Assembly (NCBI RefSeq): GCF_000382185.1
Contig: NZ_KB907784.1
Location: 2,427,633-2,491,632 of the forward strand
DNA: 64,000 nt
Source: Bordetella sp. FB-8
GTDB taxonomy: Bacteria > Pseudomonadota > Gammaproteobacteria > Burkholderiales > Burkholderiaceae_B
Direction: 5' to 3'
Shown here: in pieces, positions 1-7,580 of the stretch
Layout: the number at the start of each line of letters is the position of its first letter
How positions within the stretch are numbered: the stretch's first letter is position 1
Position numbers and translations under genes: made by a program
Notes under the pieces: generated by a model
What the model saw: the letters and a program-made list of their open reading frames with translations, nothing else
Databases searched by the model: none
What the model was told of the DNA's origin: nothing

Positions 1-105
1 CGCGTGGGTGGAGTGAGAAATCCGCCACCGATTTAGGACATAGAGTTCGAAACTTCCTTGGACGCTAACTCGACATGACGACAGCTGCTTCCGTAAGCTT
101 CCCCG

Positions 106-960
106 TCAAGTAGACAGTTTGTTGTAGACATTCGAAGCCAGGGTTAACCGGGGCAGATATTGCACCGGCGGTACGCCGCCCAGCGATTCATGCGGACGGA
201 ATGCGTTGTAATCGCGTAGCCACTCGTCGGCCAGGGCTTGCACCTGCTGAATGTTTTCAAAGATGTGGGCATTCAGGATTTCTGTGCGGAAAGTGCGATT
301 GAATCGTTCCACAAAGGCATTTTGGTTGGGCTTGCCTGGCTCGATATAGAGCAGTTGAATGCCTTTGGCCTTGGCCCATTCATCAAACGCATGCGAAGTC
401 ATCTCCGGCCCGTTGTCCATGCGGATGAACTCCGGCGTGCCGTAATAATCGGTCAAGCGACTCAGAACACGAATCAGCCTGGCCGCAGGAATCGAGAATC
501 CTGCCTCGATGGTCAGCGCTTCGCGGTTGGCTTCATCAATGACATTGAGCGTGCGGAACCGCCTGCCGTTGTAGAGCGCATCACTCATGAAGTCCAGCGC
601 CCAGCAACGATTGATCTCGGTCGCAAGGGTAAGCGGCTGACGCTCTCGTTCCCACACCCGTTTCTTGCCACGGCGCGGCAGGTTCAAGCCCATATCGCAG
701 TACACGCGGTGAACCCTCTTGTGATTCCAGGCGCGGCCGTCGAGCCGAATCCGGTCAAAGCATTTCCAGAAACCCCAGCGGCCGTGACTGCTGACCAAAT
801 CATTGAGCGCATCAATGACCGGCGCATCTCGCTCGGCTGCTGATACTGGCCTTTTGTAAAACGCCGCCCGCGACAGGCCAGCTAGTTTGCAGGCCCGATG
901 AATGCGGAGCTTCTCTTGCACCAGATGCTCCGCCACCTCGCGCCTGGCTGATGGCGTCAA
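106..960 (-). CDS. IS3-family transposase OrfB (DDE integrase domain)
   Basis: This is the catalytic half of an IS3 transposase, 284 residues, apparently full length. An N-terminal HTH-like region is followed by an rve integrase core with the DDE residues visible in WALDFMSDAL (first Asp), FIRMDNGPEM (second Asp) and NAFVERFNRTFR (Glu). The start is a TTG at 960 that overlaps the orfA stop (TTTTGA). OrfB lies in the -1 frame relative to orfA, consistent with an OrfAB fusion made by programmed frameshifting as in other IS3 elements. OrfA is disrupted here, so this copy probably cannot make the fusion transposase. Confidence 0.93.
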   Translation of the reverse strand: MTPSARREVAEHLVQEKLRIHRACKLAGLSRAAFYKRPVSAAERDAPVIDALNDLVSSHGRWGFWKCFDRIRLDGRAWNHKRVHRVYCDMGLNLPRRGKKRVWERERQPLTLATEINRCWALDFMSDALYNGRRFRTLNVIDEANREALTIEAGFSIPAARLIRVLSRLTDYYGTPEFIRMDNGPEMTSHAFDEWAKAKGIQLLYIEPGKPNQNAFVERFNRTFRTEILNAHIFENIQQVQALADEWLRDYNAFRPHESLGGVPPVQYLPRLTLASNVYNKLST

Positions 961-1071
961 AACTTTCGTTCTAGGACCGACTTGATGGCGTTGTTCTCCA
1001 GCGCCAGGTCGGCATACATCCGCTTGAGCTTGGCGTTCTCCGCCTCCAACTCGCGTAAGCGCTGCAAGTCC
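957..1071 (-). pseudogene. IS3 orfA, 3' fragment
   Basis: The C-terminal part of OrfA reads QRLRELEAENAKLKRMYAD and ends ALENNAIKSVLERKF, the leucine-zipper-like tail typical of IS3 OrfA. It is cut off from its 5' part by the IS66 element. Removing 1072-4064 (the IS66 plus one copy of the 8-bp duplication) joins SDL to QRLREL in frame, so the gene was intact before the insertion. Confidence 0.9.
1064..1071. repeat. IS66 target-site duplication, left copy (GCAAGTCC)
   Basis: GCAAGTCC directly precedes the IS66 left terminus and is repeated exactly at 4057-4064 after the right terminus. Eight bp is the expected duplication length for IS66-family elements. Confidence 0.95.
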
Positions 1072-1099
1072 GTAAGCGTCCGGCCGAGGCCGTCTTGCA

Positions 1100-1711
1100 T
1101 TAGATCTGGATCTGACTCAGACGCTCATTGACCTCATCGAGGTCGAAGGCGGCGGGATCGAAGCGTTTGCCATGCCAGAGCAGCATGTCGTCGTATTCGG
1201 GATGGGTGCGGTCTGAGAGCACATGCAAGAAGTGTTCGTAGCCCGGCAGGCCGCCGACATCTTCGGGCGGACAGGCGTTGGCGCCGTCCAGGCACCAGGG
1301 CGAGGCCATCGGGCCGTTGAAGGTGGCTACCTCCATTAGACGGACCTTATGCTCCCAGTAGTCGCCGAAGTCGTATAGGTAGTCAAGACTTTGGGCATCG
1401 CCCAGCGCGGTGTCCAGCCGCACCCGCTTTTCGCTACGTAGGTTCAACTCTGGATAGTCGGGATCAGGCTCGCCATAGCGCACGCCGTTGATGGCGAACT
1501 CATGCAGATGCCCGCCCTGCCAGCCCATGGCACGCAGGATCGTGACGTGCAGCTTGGGCAGCGTGATGCGGCTGGGCACGACCACGGTGCGATGGATAAC
1601 CGGCGCGATGTGGCGCAACGCGATGCGCAGCACCAGCGCCGTGCCTTGCAAGGGAACAACTTTGGGGCGGCTTACGCTGCCTGTTCGTTGCAGGGTAAAG
1701 CCAGATTCCAT
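1100..1711 (-). CDS. IS66 passenger protein, plasmid pRiA4b ORF-3 family
   Basis: This 203-residue protein resembles the plasmid pRiA4b ORF-3-like family (PF07929). Family-type features include LHVTILRAMGWQGGHLHEF near residue 60, YLYDFGDYWEHKV near residue 115, and a tail with PPEDVGGLPGYEHFL. The biochemical role is unknown. It lies inside the IS66 element downstream of tnpC, and its ATG at 1711 sits 40 bp within the 3' end of tnpC in another frame, which suggests translational coupling. The IS66 left terminus begins 28 bp past its stop, so it is cargo and not host sequence. The start could lie further downstream, since the first 20 residues are less typical. Confidence 0.8.
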   Translation of the reverse strand: MESGFTLQRTGSVSRPKVVPLQGTALVLRIALRHIAPVIHRTVVVPSRITLPKLHVTILRAMGWQGGHLHEFAINGVRYGEPDPDYPELNLRSEKRVRLDTALGDAQSLDYLYDFGDYWEHKVRLMEVATFNGPMASPWCLDGANACPPEDVGGLPGYEHFLHVLSDRTHPEYDDMLLWHGKRFDPAAFDLDEVNERLSQIQI

Positions 1712-3189
1712 GGCAGCAAATCCTGGATGCGGTTGATGGGATGATCGGCGATGCGGGCCAGTACCTCGCGCAGGTAGACCATAGGGTCGATGCCGTTCAT
1801 CGCCGCCGTACCGAGCAGGCTATAGATCGCCGCCGCGCGATGACCGCCCGCGTCAGAACCGGCGAACAAGTAGTTCTTGCGCCCGAGCGCCACCGCACGC
1901 AGCGCGCGCTCGGCCGGGTTGTTGTCGATCTCGATGCGGCCGTCGTCGACATAGCGCGTCAGTGCCGCCCACCGCGCCAAGGCGTAATGGATTCCCCCAG
2001 CCAGCGCCGATTTACGCGGCAAGGCGCGCATGGTGTCGTGCAGCCAGGCATGCAAGGCGGCCAACAAGGGGCCAGCCCGAGCCTGGCGAACACGCTGTCG
2101 CGTTTGCGCCGACTGGCCGCGCAACTGCGCCTCGATGCCGTAGAGCTGCCCGATCCGGGCGATCGCCTCGAGCGCCAGCGGGCTGGCCTGTTGCTCGGCG
2201 ATGTCGTAGAACTTGCGCCGCACATGCGCCCAGCAGGCGGCCTCGACGACCCGGCCCGTGGCATAGAGCTGATTGAAGCCCGCGTAGCCATCGGCCTGCA
2301 CGATGCCAGAGAAGTGCCTCAGGTGCCGCGCCGGGTGCTCGCCCTTGCGGTCGGGCGAGTAGCCGAACCAGACGGCGGCAGGTGCAGTGATTCCTGCTGC
2401 GCAGTCATCGCGTACATACGTCCACAAGCGCCCGGTCTTGGTCTTGCCTCGGCCTGGGGCCAACACGGGAACCGGCGTGTCATCGGCATGAACCTTGTCG
2501 CGGCCGGTCACATACTGCTGTAGCGCCGCGACCAAGGGACGCAGCAATTGGCTGCTGCCGGCCACCCAGTCGGACAAGGTCGAGCGAGACAGCGTGAGGC
2601 CATGGCGAGCATAGATGGCGCTTTGGCGATACAGGGGAAGGTGATCGCAGTACTTGGCGACCAGAACTTGCGCCAGCAAGCCAGGTCCGGCCAGGCCGCG
2701 TGCAATCGGGCGGCTCGGCGCAGGCGCTTGCACGATGGCATCACACCGGCCACAGGCCAGCTTGGGCCGCACGTGGCGCACCACCTTGAGGCTGGCCGGC
2801 ACATACTCCAGGACTTCGCTGACGTCTTCGCCCAGCAGCTTGAGTTGTCCGCCACAGGCCGGGCAGGCGCAAGCGTCGCTGGCAGGGTGAATGTGCTCTT
2901 CGCGCGGCAACGTGGCCGGCAGGCTCGGGCGAGACTGCCCAGTGCGGCGCGTAGGCTGATCCGCGCGCTTGGCCATGACTGCCTCGGCCATGGTGGCAGG
3001 CATCTCTTGCACAGGCTCGTCATAGAGCGCCAGCTGATCGAGCAGATCGCCCCGTTCGCTACTGCGCCCGAAGCGCTCGCGCCTGGCCTTGGCCAGTTGC
3101 CAGCGCAGATAGTCATTCTCTTGCTTGAGCGCATCGATCACCGCCTGCAAGGCAGCTTCGCGATCGGTGGTGACAACAGGCGTGGACAT
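1672..3189 (-). CDS. tnpC: IS66-family transposase TnpC
   Basis: A 505-residue IS66 transposase. In order it has an N-terminal coiled-coil/leucine-zipper segment (ALQAVIDALKQENDYLRWQL), a cysteine zinc-finger-like region (CACPACGGQL, then CGRCDA), and the DDE catalytic core. Core residues can be seen in VHADDTPVPVL, IVQADGYAGFNQLY and EIDNNPAERALR. A short insert of C-terminal IS66 type follows (AIYSLLGTAAMNGIDPMVYL). It is full length and uninterrupted. It starts 70 bp after tnpB ends. Confidence 0.95.
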   Translation of the reverse strand: MSTPVVTTDREAALQAVIDALKQENDYLRWQLAKARRERFGRSSERGDLLDQLALYDEPVQEMPATMAEAVMAKRADQPTRRTGQSRPSLPATLPREEHIHPASDACACPACGGQLKLLGEDVSEVLEYVPASLKVVRHVRPKLACGRCDAIVQAPAPSRPIARGLAGPGLLAQVLVAKYCDHLPLYRQSAIYARHGLTLSRSTLSDWVAGSSQLLRPLVAALQQYVTGRDKVHADDTPVPVLAPGRGKTKTGRLWTYVRDDCAAGITAPAAVWFGYSPDRKGEHPARHLRHFSGIVQADGYAGFNQLYATGRVVEAACWAHVRRKFYDIAEQQASPLALEAIARIGQLYGIEAQLRGQSAQTRQRVRQARAGPLLAALHAWLHDTMRALPRKSALAGGIHYALARWAALTRYVDDGRIEIDNNPAERALRAVALGRKNYLFAGSDAGGHRAAAIYSLLGTAAMNGIDPMVYLREVLARIADHPINRIQDLLPWNLALPCNEQAA

Positions 3190-3259
3190 ACCGATATTTT
3201 ATCGGCGCAGTGCTCGCGTATAAAGCGTTATCGCGTGGACTCGATGGCCAGGAGACGTG

Positions 3260-3598
3260 TCATGCGGCAAGCGCCGGTGCAGTGCGGCGTGGCATACGCC
3301 AGTCGATGCCTTCGAGCAGCATCGAGAGCTGCGCCGTCGTCAACGCGACGCGCCCGTCCTGCGCCTGGGGCCACACGAAGCGGCCTGCTTCCAGACGTTT
3401 GCAGAACAGGCACATCCCATCGCCATCGAACCACAAGGCCTTGATCCGATCACCGCGCCGGCCTCGGAATACAAACACCTGGCCGCTGAAGGGATCTGCC
3501 TGCAAATGCACCTGTACCTTGGCTGCCAAGCCATCGAAGCCGCAGCGCATGTCGGTGATACCCGCCACGATCCAGATGCGTGTGTTGGTCGGCAGCAT
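3260..3598 (-). CDS. tnpB: IS66 accessory protein TnpB
   Basis: A 112-residue TnpB (IS66 Orf2-like family). The signature stretch is IWIVAGITDMRCGFDGLAAK, followed by GQVFVFRGRRGDRIKALWFDGDGMCLF and a C-terminal region with LSMLLEGIDW. The protein is needed for IS66 transposition together with TnpA and TnpC, but its precise role is not settled. The ATG at 3598 overlaps the tnpA stop in a TGATG arrangement, so I prefer it over an upstream in-frame start; this implies coupled translation. Confidence 0.95.
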   Translation of the reverse strand: MLPTNTRIWIVAGITDMRCGFDGLAAKVQVHLQADPFSGQVFVFRGRRGDRIKALWFDGDGMCLFCKRLEAGRFVWPQAQDGRVALTTAQLSMLLEGIDWRMPRRTAPALAA

Positions 3599-3963
3599 CA
3601 GGCCAGTAGCGCCACGAGCGCCGTCCGTAGCAGTTCGGGGTCGATGGCGCCCGTGGCTCGTAGCCTGGCCTGACCCACCGTAATCTCCAGGCAACCGCCA
3701 TGCGATGCCGTGACGGGCTGTGTCGGCGCTTCCTCAATCACGTCAACCGCCAGCAGTGTCGATGCCGAGGACCCAGCCACGACCGGGCCATTATCCAGGC
3801 GACCTTCGCTGTAGAGCTTGCGCCAAGCCCATATCTGATTGGCGTTCACACCATACTCGCGCGCCACGACGGCCACTGACTCATCGCCGCGAAGCGACGC
3901 CTCGACGATCTCACGTTTGCGCGCGACAGAGTGGTGTTGGTATTTTCGCCCCGGGTTTGCCAT
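3598..3963 (-). CDS. tnpA: IS66 accessory protein TnpA
   Basis: A 121-residue TnpA. It has an N-terminal helix-turn-helix of the transposase_8/IS3 OrfA type (KREIVEASLRGDESVAVVAR, then NQIWAWRKLY) and a variable acidic linker. The C-terminus carries the common IS66 TnpA motif LEITVGQARLRATGAIDPELLRTALVAL. The start MANPGRKYQ at 3963 gives the usual length; the open frame extends 13 codons further upstream. It is the first gene of the IS66 operon, 93 bp inside the right terminus. Confidence 0.92.
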   Translation of the reverse strand: MANPGRKYQHHSVARKREIVEASLRGDESVAVVAREYGVNANQIWAWRKLYSEGRLDNGPVVAGSSASTLLAVDVIEEAPTQPVTASHGGCLEITVGQARLRATGAIDPELLRTALVALLA

Positions 3964-4056
3964 GACCGTCCGACATTCATGTCCAGAATTTTTTGTGGAC
4001 ACAATTTTGAGGGCTATTCAATGCTCACGGAAGAACGGTACTCACCGGACGCTTAC

Positions 4057-4064
4057 GCAAGTCC
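4057..4064. repeat. IS66 target-site duplication, right copy (GCAAGTCC)
   Basis: Exact copy of 1064-1071, directly after the IS66 right terminus. It lies within the IS3 orfA coding sequence. Confidence 0.95.
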
Positions 4065-4216
4065 GATACCTGCACACCGGAATACTTGCTCTTCCAGTTG
4101 TAGTACGTCGCTGCGCTGATGCCGTGCTTGCGGCACAGCTCGGCCACCGGCACACCGGCTTCGCCTTCCTTCAGCGCGGCAACAATCTGGCTTTCGGTAA
4201 ATCTGGATTTCTTCAA
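4057..4216 (-). pseudogene. IS3 orfA, 5' fragment
   Basis: The N-terminal half of OrfA begins at a TTG at 4216 behind AGGAGT and reads MKKSRFTESQIVAALKEGEA, then LCRKHGISAATYYNWKSKY, the classic IS3 OrfA helix-turn-helix. After SDL the frame runs into the IS66 terminus and stops a few codons later (4025). The rest of orfA lies at 957-1071. Confidence 0.9.
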
Positions 4217-4453
4217 GGGAGACTCCTAACGGGGGAGGCTCCGAATATTCTACTGACGACTGTCTACCGCACGGGGAAGCTTACGAGTCCGCGCCGGTGT
4301 CGCATCGAGGGAGAAATTTCTTTGCGTTACTCCGCTCGGCCGGCGTGGCTTTGTGCAGCAGTTATTACAATGCCGAAATATATCCCCCATGGGCTTGCTC
4401 TATATTGAATTGAACAAAACCCGACTCAATAAAGCCAGTCAATAGGTGATCTC

Positions 4454-4801
4454 ATGAAAATCATTCGTGCCAACGCAGTGCTGGTCGGTGTTCTGGCCAT
4501 TGTCGCTTCGGCCAGCGCCTTGGCGGAAGTATCCATCGGAGTCAATATCGGCCCGCCCATAGTGGTTGCGCCCCCGCCGGTATATGTGGCGCCGCCCCCG
4601 CCCCCGCCGACCTACTACGTTCCCGCTCCCGGGCCGGCCGTCATCATAGGCTGGCACGGCGACCGCTATTGGGATGGCCGCCGCTACTGGGGACGCGAGG
4701 ATTGGTATCGCCATCATCCCCCGGGCCGCGATCACTGGGATCACGGCCGCGGTCCCGATCGCGATCACGGCCCCGATCGGGATCACGGCCACTGGCATTG
4801 A
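4454..4801 (+). CDS. Small exported proline/histidine-rich protein, function unknown
   Basis: A 115-residue protein with a clear Sec signal peptide (MKIIRANAVLVGVLAIVASA, cleavage probably after ALA). The mature chain has a hydrophobic VSIGVNIGPPIVV strand, a proline-rich stretch (APPPVYVAPPPPPPTYYVP), a Trp/Tyr/Arg-rich part (WHGDRYWDGRRYWG), and a tail of short repeats of Asp-His-Gly/Arg-Asp-His ending HGHWH. The His-rich tail could bind metal, and convergent copC-copD lie just beyond, but a metal role is inference. No defined family was recognised. Similar low-complexity exported proteins are common in Burkholderiales. Confidence 0.75.
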   Translation: MKIIRANAVLVGVLAIVASASALAEVSIGVNIGPPIVVAPPPVYVAPPPPPPTYYVPAPGPAVIIGWHGDRYWDGRRYWGREDWYRHHPPGRDHWDHGRGPDRDHGPDRDHGHWH

Positions 4802-4844
4802 CTGTTGGATGATTTTCGCGCGCGCTGCGAGTGTTTGATCCGAC

Positions 4845-4875
4845 AAGAGCCCGGTCCGCAAAGGACCGGGCTCTT
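4845..4875. terminator. Intrinsic terminator, probably bidirectional
   Basis: A 13-bp perfect stem AAGAGCCCGGTCC / GGACCGGGCTCTT with a GCAAA loop. It sits between two convergent genes (ends at 4801 and 4894), and the stem-end A/T bases supply short T runs on both strands. Confidence 0.75.
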
Positions 4876-4893
4876 GCTATAGGTGCGGCGTTT

Positions 4894-5766
4894 TCAAGCA
4901 GGCGGCAAGGTGCCGAACAAGGCCACGATCAACACGGCGATCGAGCCGGCTGCCACCGAATAGGCCGCCTGCCGGCGCAGAGCGTGCAAGGCATAGGGCT
5001 CGCCCGACAAGCGGGGGACCCAGTAATAACGATTGCTCAAGGCCAGAACGGCCATGCCCAGCACGACGGCGATTTTCAGGGCCAGCCATTGCTGGTAGCG
5101 CGAATGCGGGTTCAGGCCGCTGCCGCGCAGTATCAGCCAGGTATCCAGGACGCCGGTCAGGATGGATCCCGCGACGGCGATATGGCCCAGTGTTGAGAAA
5201 CGCACCATGATGGGTCCGGCGTCGTATTGCTCGTCCGGCCATGAGCACAGCAGCGGCAGCACGACCAGCAGGGCGCCGATCCAGAAGGCCGAGCACAGGA
5301 TGTGCGCGACGTTGTTGGCCATGTGCGCCAGCCCCAATAGTCCTTCGTCCATGGCGGCATGCCCGTTGATGCCGATCCCGGCGAGCACGCAGGCCGATAG
5401 GCAGGCCAGGAGTGCGGGCGGACGCTGGCCGGGCAGCCAGAGCGCCGTGCACAGCGCCAGGGCGGCGATGCCTTGCACCAGGCAGGCGTGGCCGTAGTCC
5501 GTGAGCAGTGCGACTTGTTGCAGCGTCGCCAGGTTATGCATTGCCGCGCGGCTGTCTGTGACGAGGGCTGCTTCCAGGCTCAGCAGCAGCCATGAGGCAG
5601 GCAGGCCAGCCGTGGCGAGTACACGCAGCAAGGGGCGCAGGCGAGCGTTGAGGCGTCGCGCCGCCTGGGCATTGCCGCTTGCCGCCAGCATCAGGCTCGC
5701 GCCGAAGACCAACATGGGTGCTAGCGTCGAGACGAAACGGCAAGCGACGTTGGCGGCGGCCAGCAT
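4894..5766 (-). CDS. copD: CopD family copper resistance membrane protein
   Basis: A 290-residue polytopic inner-membrane protein with about eight hydrophobic segments. It matches the CopD/PcoD family, which is thought to move copper across the inner membrane together with periplasmic CopC. The C-terminal CopD domain shows NNVAHILCSAFWIGALLVV, RFSTLGHIAVAGSILTGVLD and LALKIAVVLGMAVLALSNRY. Several His residues fall in or near membrane segments (HAAMDEG, HMANNVAH, LGHIAV), as expected for metal transit. The ATG at 5766 follows the copC stop by two bases, so the two genes form one operon. The open frame continues upstream through copC in another frame, but that part is a shadow. Confidence 0.9.
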   Translation of the reverse strand: MLAAANVACRFVSTLAPMLVFGASLMLAASGNAQAARRLNARLRPLLRVLATAGLPASWLLLSLEAALVTDSRAAMHNLATLQQVALLTDYGHACLVQGIAALALCTALWLPGQRPPALLACLSACVLAGIGINGHAAMDEGLLGLAHMANNVAHILCSAFWIGALLVVLPLLCSWPDEQYDAGPIMVRFSTLGHIAVAGSILTGVLDTWLILRGSGLNPHSRYQQWLALKIAVVLGMAVLALSNRYYWVPRLSGEPYALHALRRQAAYSVAAGSIAVLIVALFGTLPPA

Positions 5767-5768
5767 GG

Positions 5769-6122
5769 TTACTTGATCGTGAAATTCCAGGTGCCCTGGG
5801 TCTTGTGTCCGTCTTTGGACAGGGCATGCCAGGTGACGATGTAATGTCCTGAGGGCAGGGGGTGATTCACCGCCAGATCCATGGCTTTGTCGTCCCCCGC
5901 TACCAGAGCGGCCTTGCCCAGGTTCAGCATCTTGCCGTCGGCGCCGGCCAGCGTCATCGAGGAAAAGGCGATGTTCAACCCTTCGGTGTAATCGCCGCGT
6001 ATTTCCGGCGGCGAGGCCACGGTGCTGCCGTTTGCGGGCGAGGCCTGCTTCAGATGGGCGTGGGCCCAGGCCGGTTGGGGAAGCAGCAGCGCGGCAGCGC
6101 AGGCAAGAAGCACTTTTTTCAT
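5769..6122 (-). CDS. copC: CopC family periplasmic copper-binding protein
   Basis: A 117-residue protein with a signal peptide (MKKVLLACAAALLLPQPAWA) and a CopC domain. The mature protein starts HAHL, placing a His at its N-terminus as in the Cu(II) site of CopC. The C-terminal SKDGHKTQGTWNFTI carries the other conserved Asp-His copper ligands. CopC carries copper in the periplasm and works with CopD, the next gene. I chose the MKK start at 6122 for its classical signal peptide; an ATG at 6137 (MSMSIMKK) is also possible. Confidence 0.9.
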   Translation of the reverse strand: MKKVLLACAAALLLPQPAWAHAHLKQASPANGSTVASPPEIRGDYTEGLNIAFSSMTLAGADGKMLNLGKAALVAGDDKAMDLAVNHPLPSGHYIVTWHALSKDGHKTQGTWNFTIK

Positions 6123-6234
6123 GATGGACATGCTCATATAGGGGAAGAGGCGGCGCAACCGCGGGGCGAGCCGACCATAGCACACTGTACGATCTCGGGC
6201 GCATACTGCATCTTTCAATTGAATGCACTCGTGC

Positions 6235-7491
6235 ATGAACGAAATGAATGAAGTGCTGGTCGTAGGCGGGGGAATCGTAGGCGTGTGCTGCGCGCTGGAA
6301 ATGCAGCGGCGCGGCGCGCGCGTCGTCCTGGTCGACAGGAAAGCCCCCGGCAGCGAAACCTCCTACGGCAATGCCGGCGTGTTTTCGACGAGTTCGCTGG
6401 TTCCTTTCAACAATCCCGCTCTTTTCGCCAGCCTGCCCGGCCTGCTCAAGAATCGAGGACAGAGTTTTCGTTATGACCTTGGCTATCTGATGCAGATGGC
6501 GGGATGGGGCGTGCGCTTCCTGCTGAACGCCCGGCGATCGAAATTCGAGGAAACCGCCGCGGCCCTGCACGCGCTGATTTCGCTCTCGACGGTCGAGCAC
6601 ATGCGGCTGCTGCGGGAAGCCCAGGCATTGCACAGGCTGCGGGACACCGGCTGGATGACCTTGTACCGCGACCAAGCCGCTTTCCAGGCCGGTTCGCTGG
6701 CGCGGCATACTTACGACCGTTTTGCTATCTCCTACAAGCTGCTCGACCAGGAACGGATCGCGGACCTCGAACCCAGCCTGGCGCGCGGGTTCCATTGCGG
6801 CCTGTGGTTCGACGGCGCCATGTCGGTGGACAGTCCCGGCGCGGTCACCCAGGCCTATGCGCGCGTTTTTGCAGACCGCGGCGGCGAGTTGATGCAGGCC
6901 GAGGCTGCCGCCCTGCAGGTGTTGGACGGCAAGCGCTGGCAGCTTACGACCTCCTGCGGCAAGCGGCTACTGGCGCAAAAAATCGTCGTTGCCCTGGGAC
7001 CCTGGACCAACGACCTGCTGCGCACGATAGGCCTGCGGCTGCCTATGGCCTTCGAACGGGGCTATCACATGCACTATGCCAGCGAGAACGGCGCGAAGCT
7101 GAACCGCCCGGTCTACGATGCCGCGGGCGGCTATGTGCTCAGCCCGATGGAGCAGGGCATACGCATGACGACCGGCGTGGAACTGAACCGGCGCGACGCG
7201 CCCCCGGACTTCGCGCAGCTGGAGCGCTGCGAGGCGGCCGCGCGCAGGGCCTTCCCCTTGGCCAGGCGCCTGGACGATGTGCCCTGGCTGGGCCGGCGGC
7301 CGACCTTGCCCGACAGCAGGCCGGCCATCGGCGAGGTGCCGCGACGCAGGGGCTTGTGGCTGGCCTGCGGCCATCAGCACATCGGCTTTTCCACCGGCAC
7401 CGGCACCGCGGCCTTGCTGGGAGCGATGATGCACGGCGAGTCGCCGCCGATTGATCCCCGGCCGTTTCTCGCTTCGCGATTCATACGATAG
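6235..7491 (+). CDS. FAD-dependent oxidoreductase, D-amino acid dehydrogenase-like
   Basis: A roughly 418-residue DAO-family flavoprotein. The N-terminal Rossmann dinucleotide-binding motif is VLVVGGGIVGVCCALEMQRRG followed by VVLVDR. SYGNAGVFSTSSLVP resembles the flavin-contacting segment of DadA. The C-terminal block with RPAIGEVP, HQHIGFSTGTGTA closes the FAD site. DadA-type enzymes oxidise D-amino acids and pass electrons to the respiratory chain; the substrate here cannot be read from sequence. ATG codons at 6223, 6235 and 6244 are all possible starts and none has a strong ribosome site. The gene is divergent from copC-copD and seems to stand alone. Confidence 0.85.
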   Translation: MNEMNEVLVVGGGIVGVCCALEMQRRGARVVLVDRKAPGSETSYGNAGVFSTSSLVPFNNPALFASLPGLLKNRGQSFRYDLGYLMQMAGWGVRFLLNARRSKFEETAAALHALISLSTVEHMRLLREAQALHRLRDTGWMTLYRDQAAFQAGSLARHTYDRFAISYKLLDQERIADLEPSLARGFHCGLWFDGAMSVDSPGAVTQAYARVFADRGGELMQAEAAALQVLDGKRWQLTTSCGKRLLAQKIVVALGPWTNDLLRTIGLRLPMAFERGYHMHYASENGAKLNRPVYDAAGGYVLSPMEQGIRMTTGVELNRRDAPPDFAQLERCEAAARRAFPLARRLDDVPWLGRRPTLPDSRPAIGEVPRRRGLWLACGHQHIGFSTGTGTAALLGAMMHGESPPIDPRPFLASRFIR

Positions 7492-7504
7492 CAGGCCGTG
7501 AAAG

Positions 7505-7549
7505 AAACGGGCCGGGCGCGAACGACAGACGTTCGCGCCCGGCCCGTTT
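7505..7549. terminator. Strong intrinsic terminator, bidirectional
   Basis: A 19-bp stem, AAACGGGCCGGGCGCGAAC pairing with 7531-7549, with a seven-base loop. It lies between convergent genes ending at 7491 and 7581. The stem ends in AAA/TTT on each strand. Confidence 0.8.
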
Positions 7550-7580
7550 GCATTGTGTATGCCAGGCAGCCGCAGCCCGG

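Larger units (their letters stand above)
1072..4056 (-). mobile_element. IS66-family insertion sequence with a passenger gene, 2985 bp
   Basis: The element begins GTAAGCGTCCGG at 1072 and ends with its reverse complement at 4045-4056. GTAAGCG-type termini are typical of IS66. Beyond the 12 perfect bases the ends remain partly similar (CCGAGGCCGTC against TGAGTACCGTT). It is flanked by perfect 8-bp direct repeats, GCAAGTCC. On the minus strand it encodes TnpA, TnpB and TnpC in order, followed by a pRiA4b ORF-3-like passenger. All genes appear intact, so this copy could still be active. Confidence 0.95.
92..4285 (-). mobile_element. IS3-family insertion sequence, interrupted by an IS66-family element
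   Basis: The outer element is bounded by imperfect inverted repeats: CGTAAGCTTCCCCGT at 92-106 matches the reverse complement of 4271-4285, and GTAGACAGT at 110-118 matches the reverse complement of 4259-4267. Inside are orfA (split) and orfB, read on the minus strand, in the usual IS3 order and -1 frame relationship. Without the inner IS66 the element would be about 1.2 kb, which is normal for IS3. No short direct repeat is visible just outside the two ends, so the exact ends are uncertain or the flanks have been rearranged. The subgroup was not determined; orfA resembles IS407/IS3-group proteins. Confidence 0.8.

Noticed and set aside
238..843. Long plus-strand open frame antisense to the IS3 orfB
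   Set aside because: A shadow frame of a GC-rich gene; orfB has clear DDE motifs, and this frame resembles no protein.
4894..6795. A 633-codon minus-strand frame covering copD and beyond
   Set aside because: Only the last 290 codons match CopD. Upstream it overlaps copC and the FAD enzyme gene in antisense or shifted frames.
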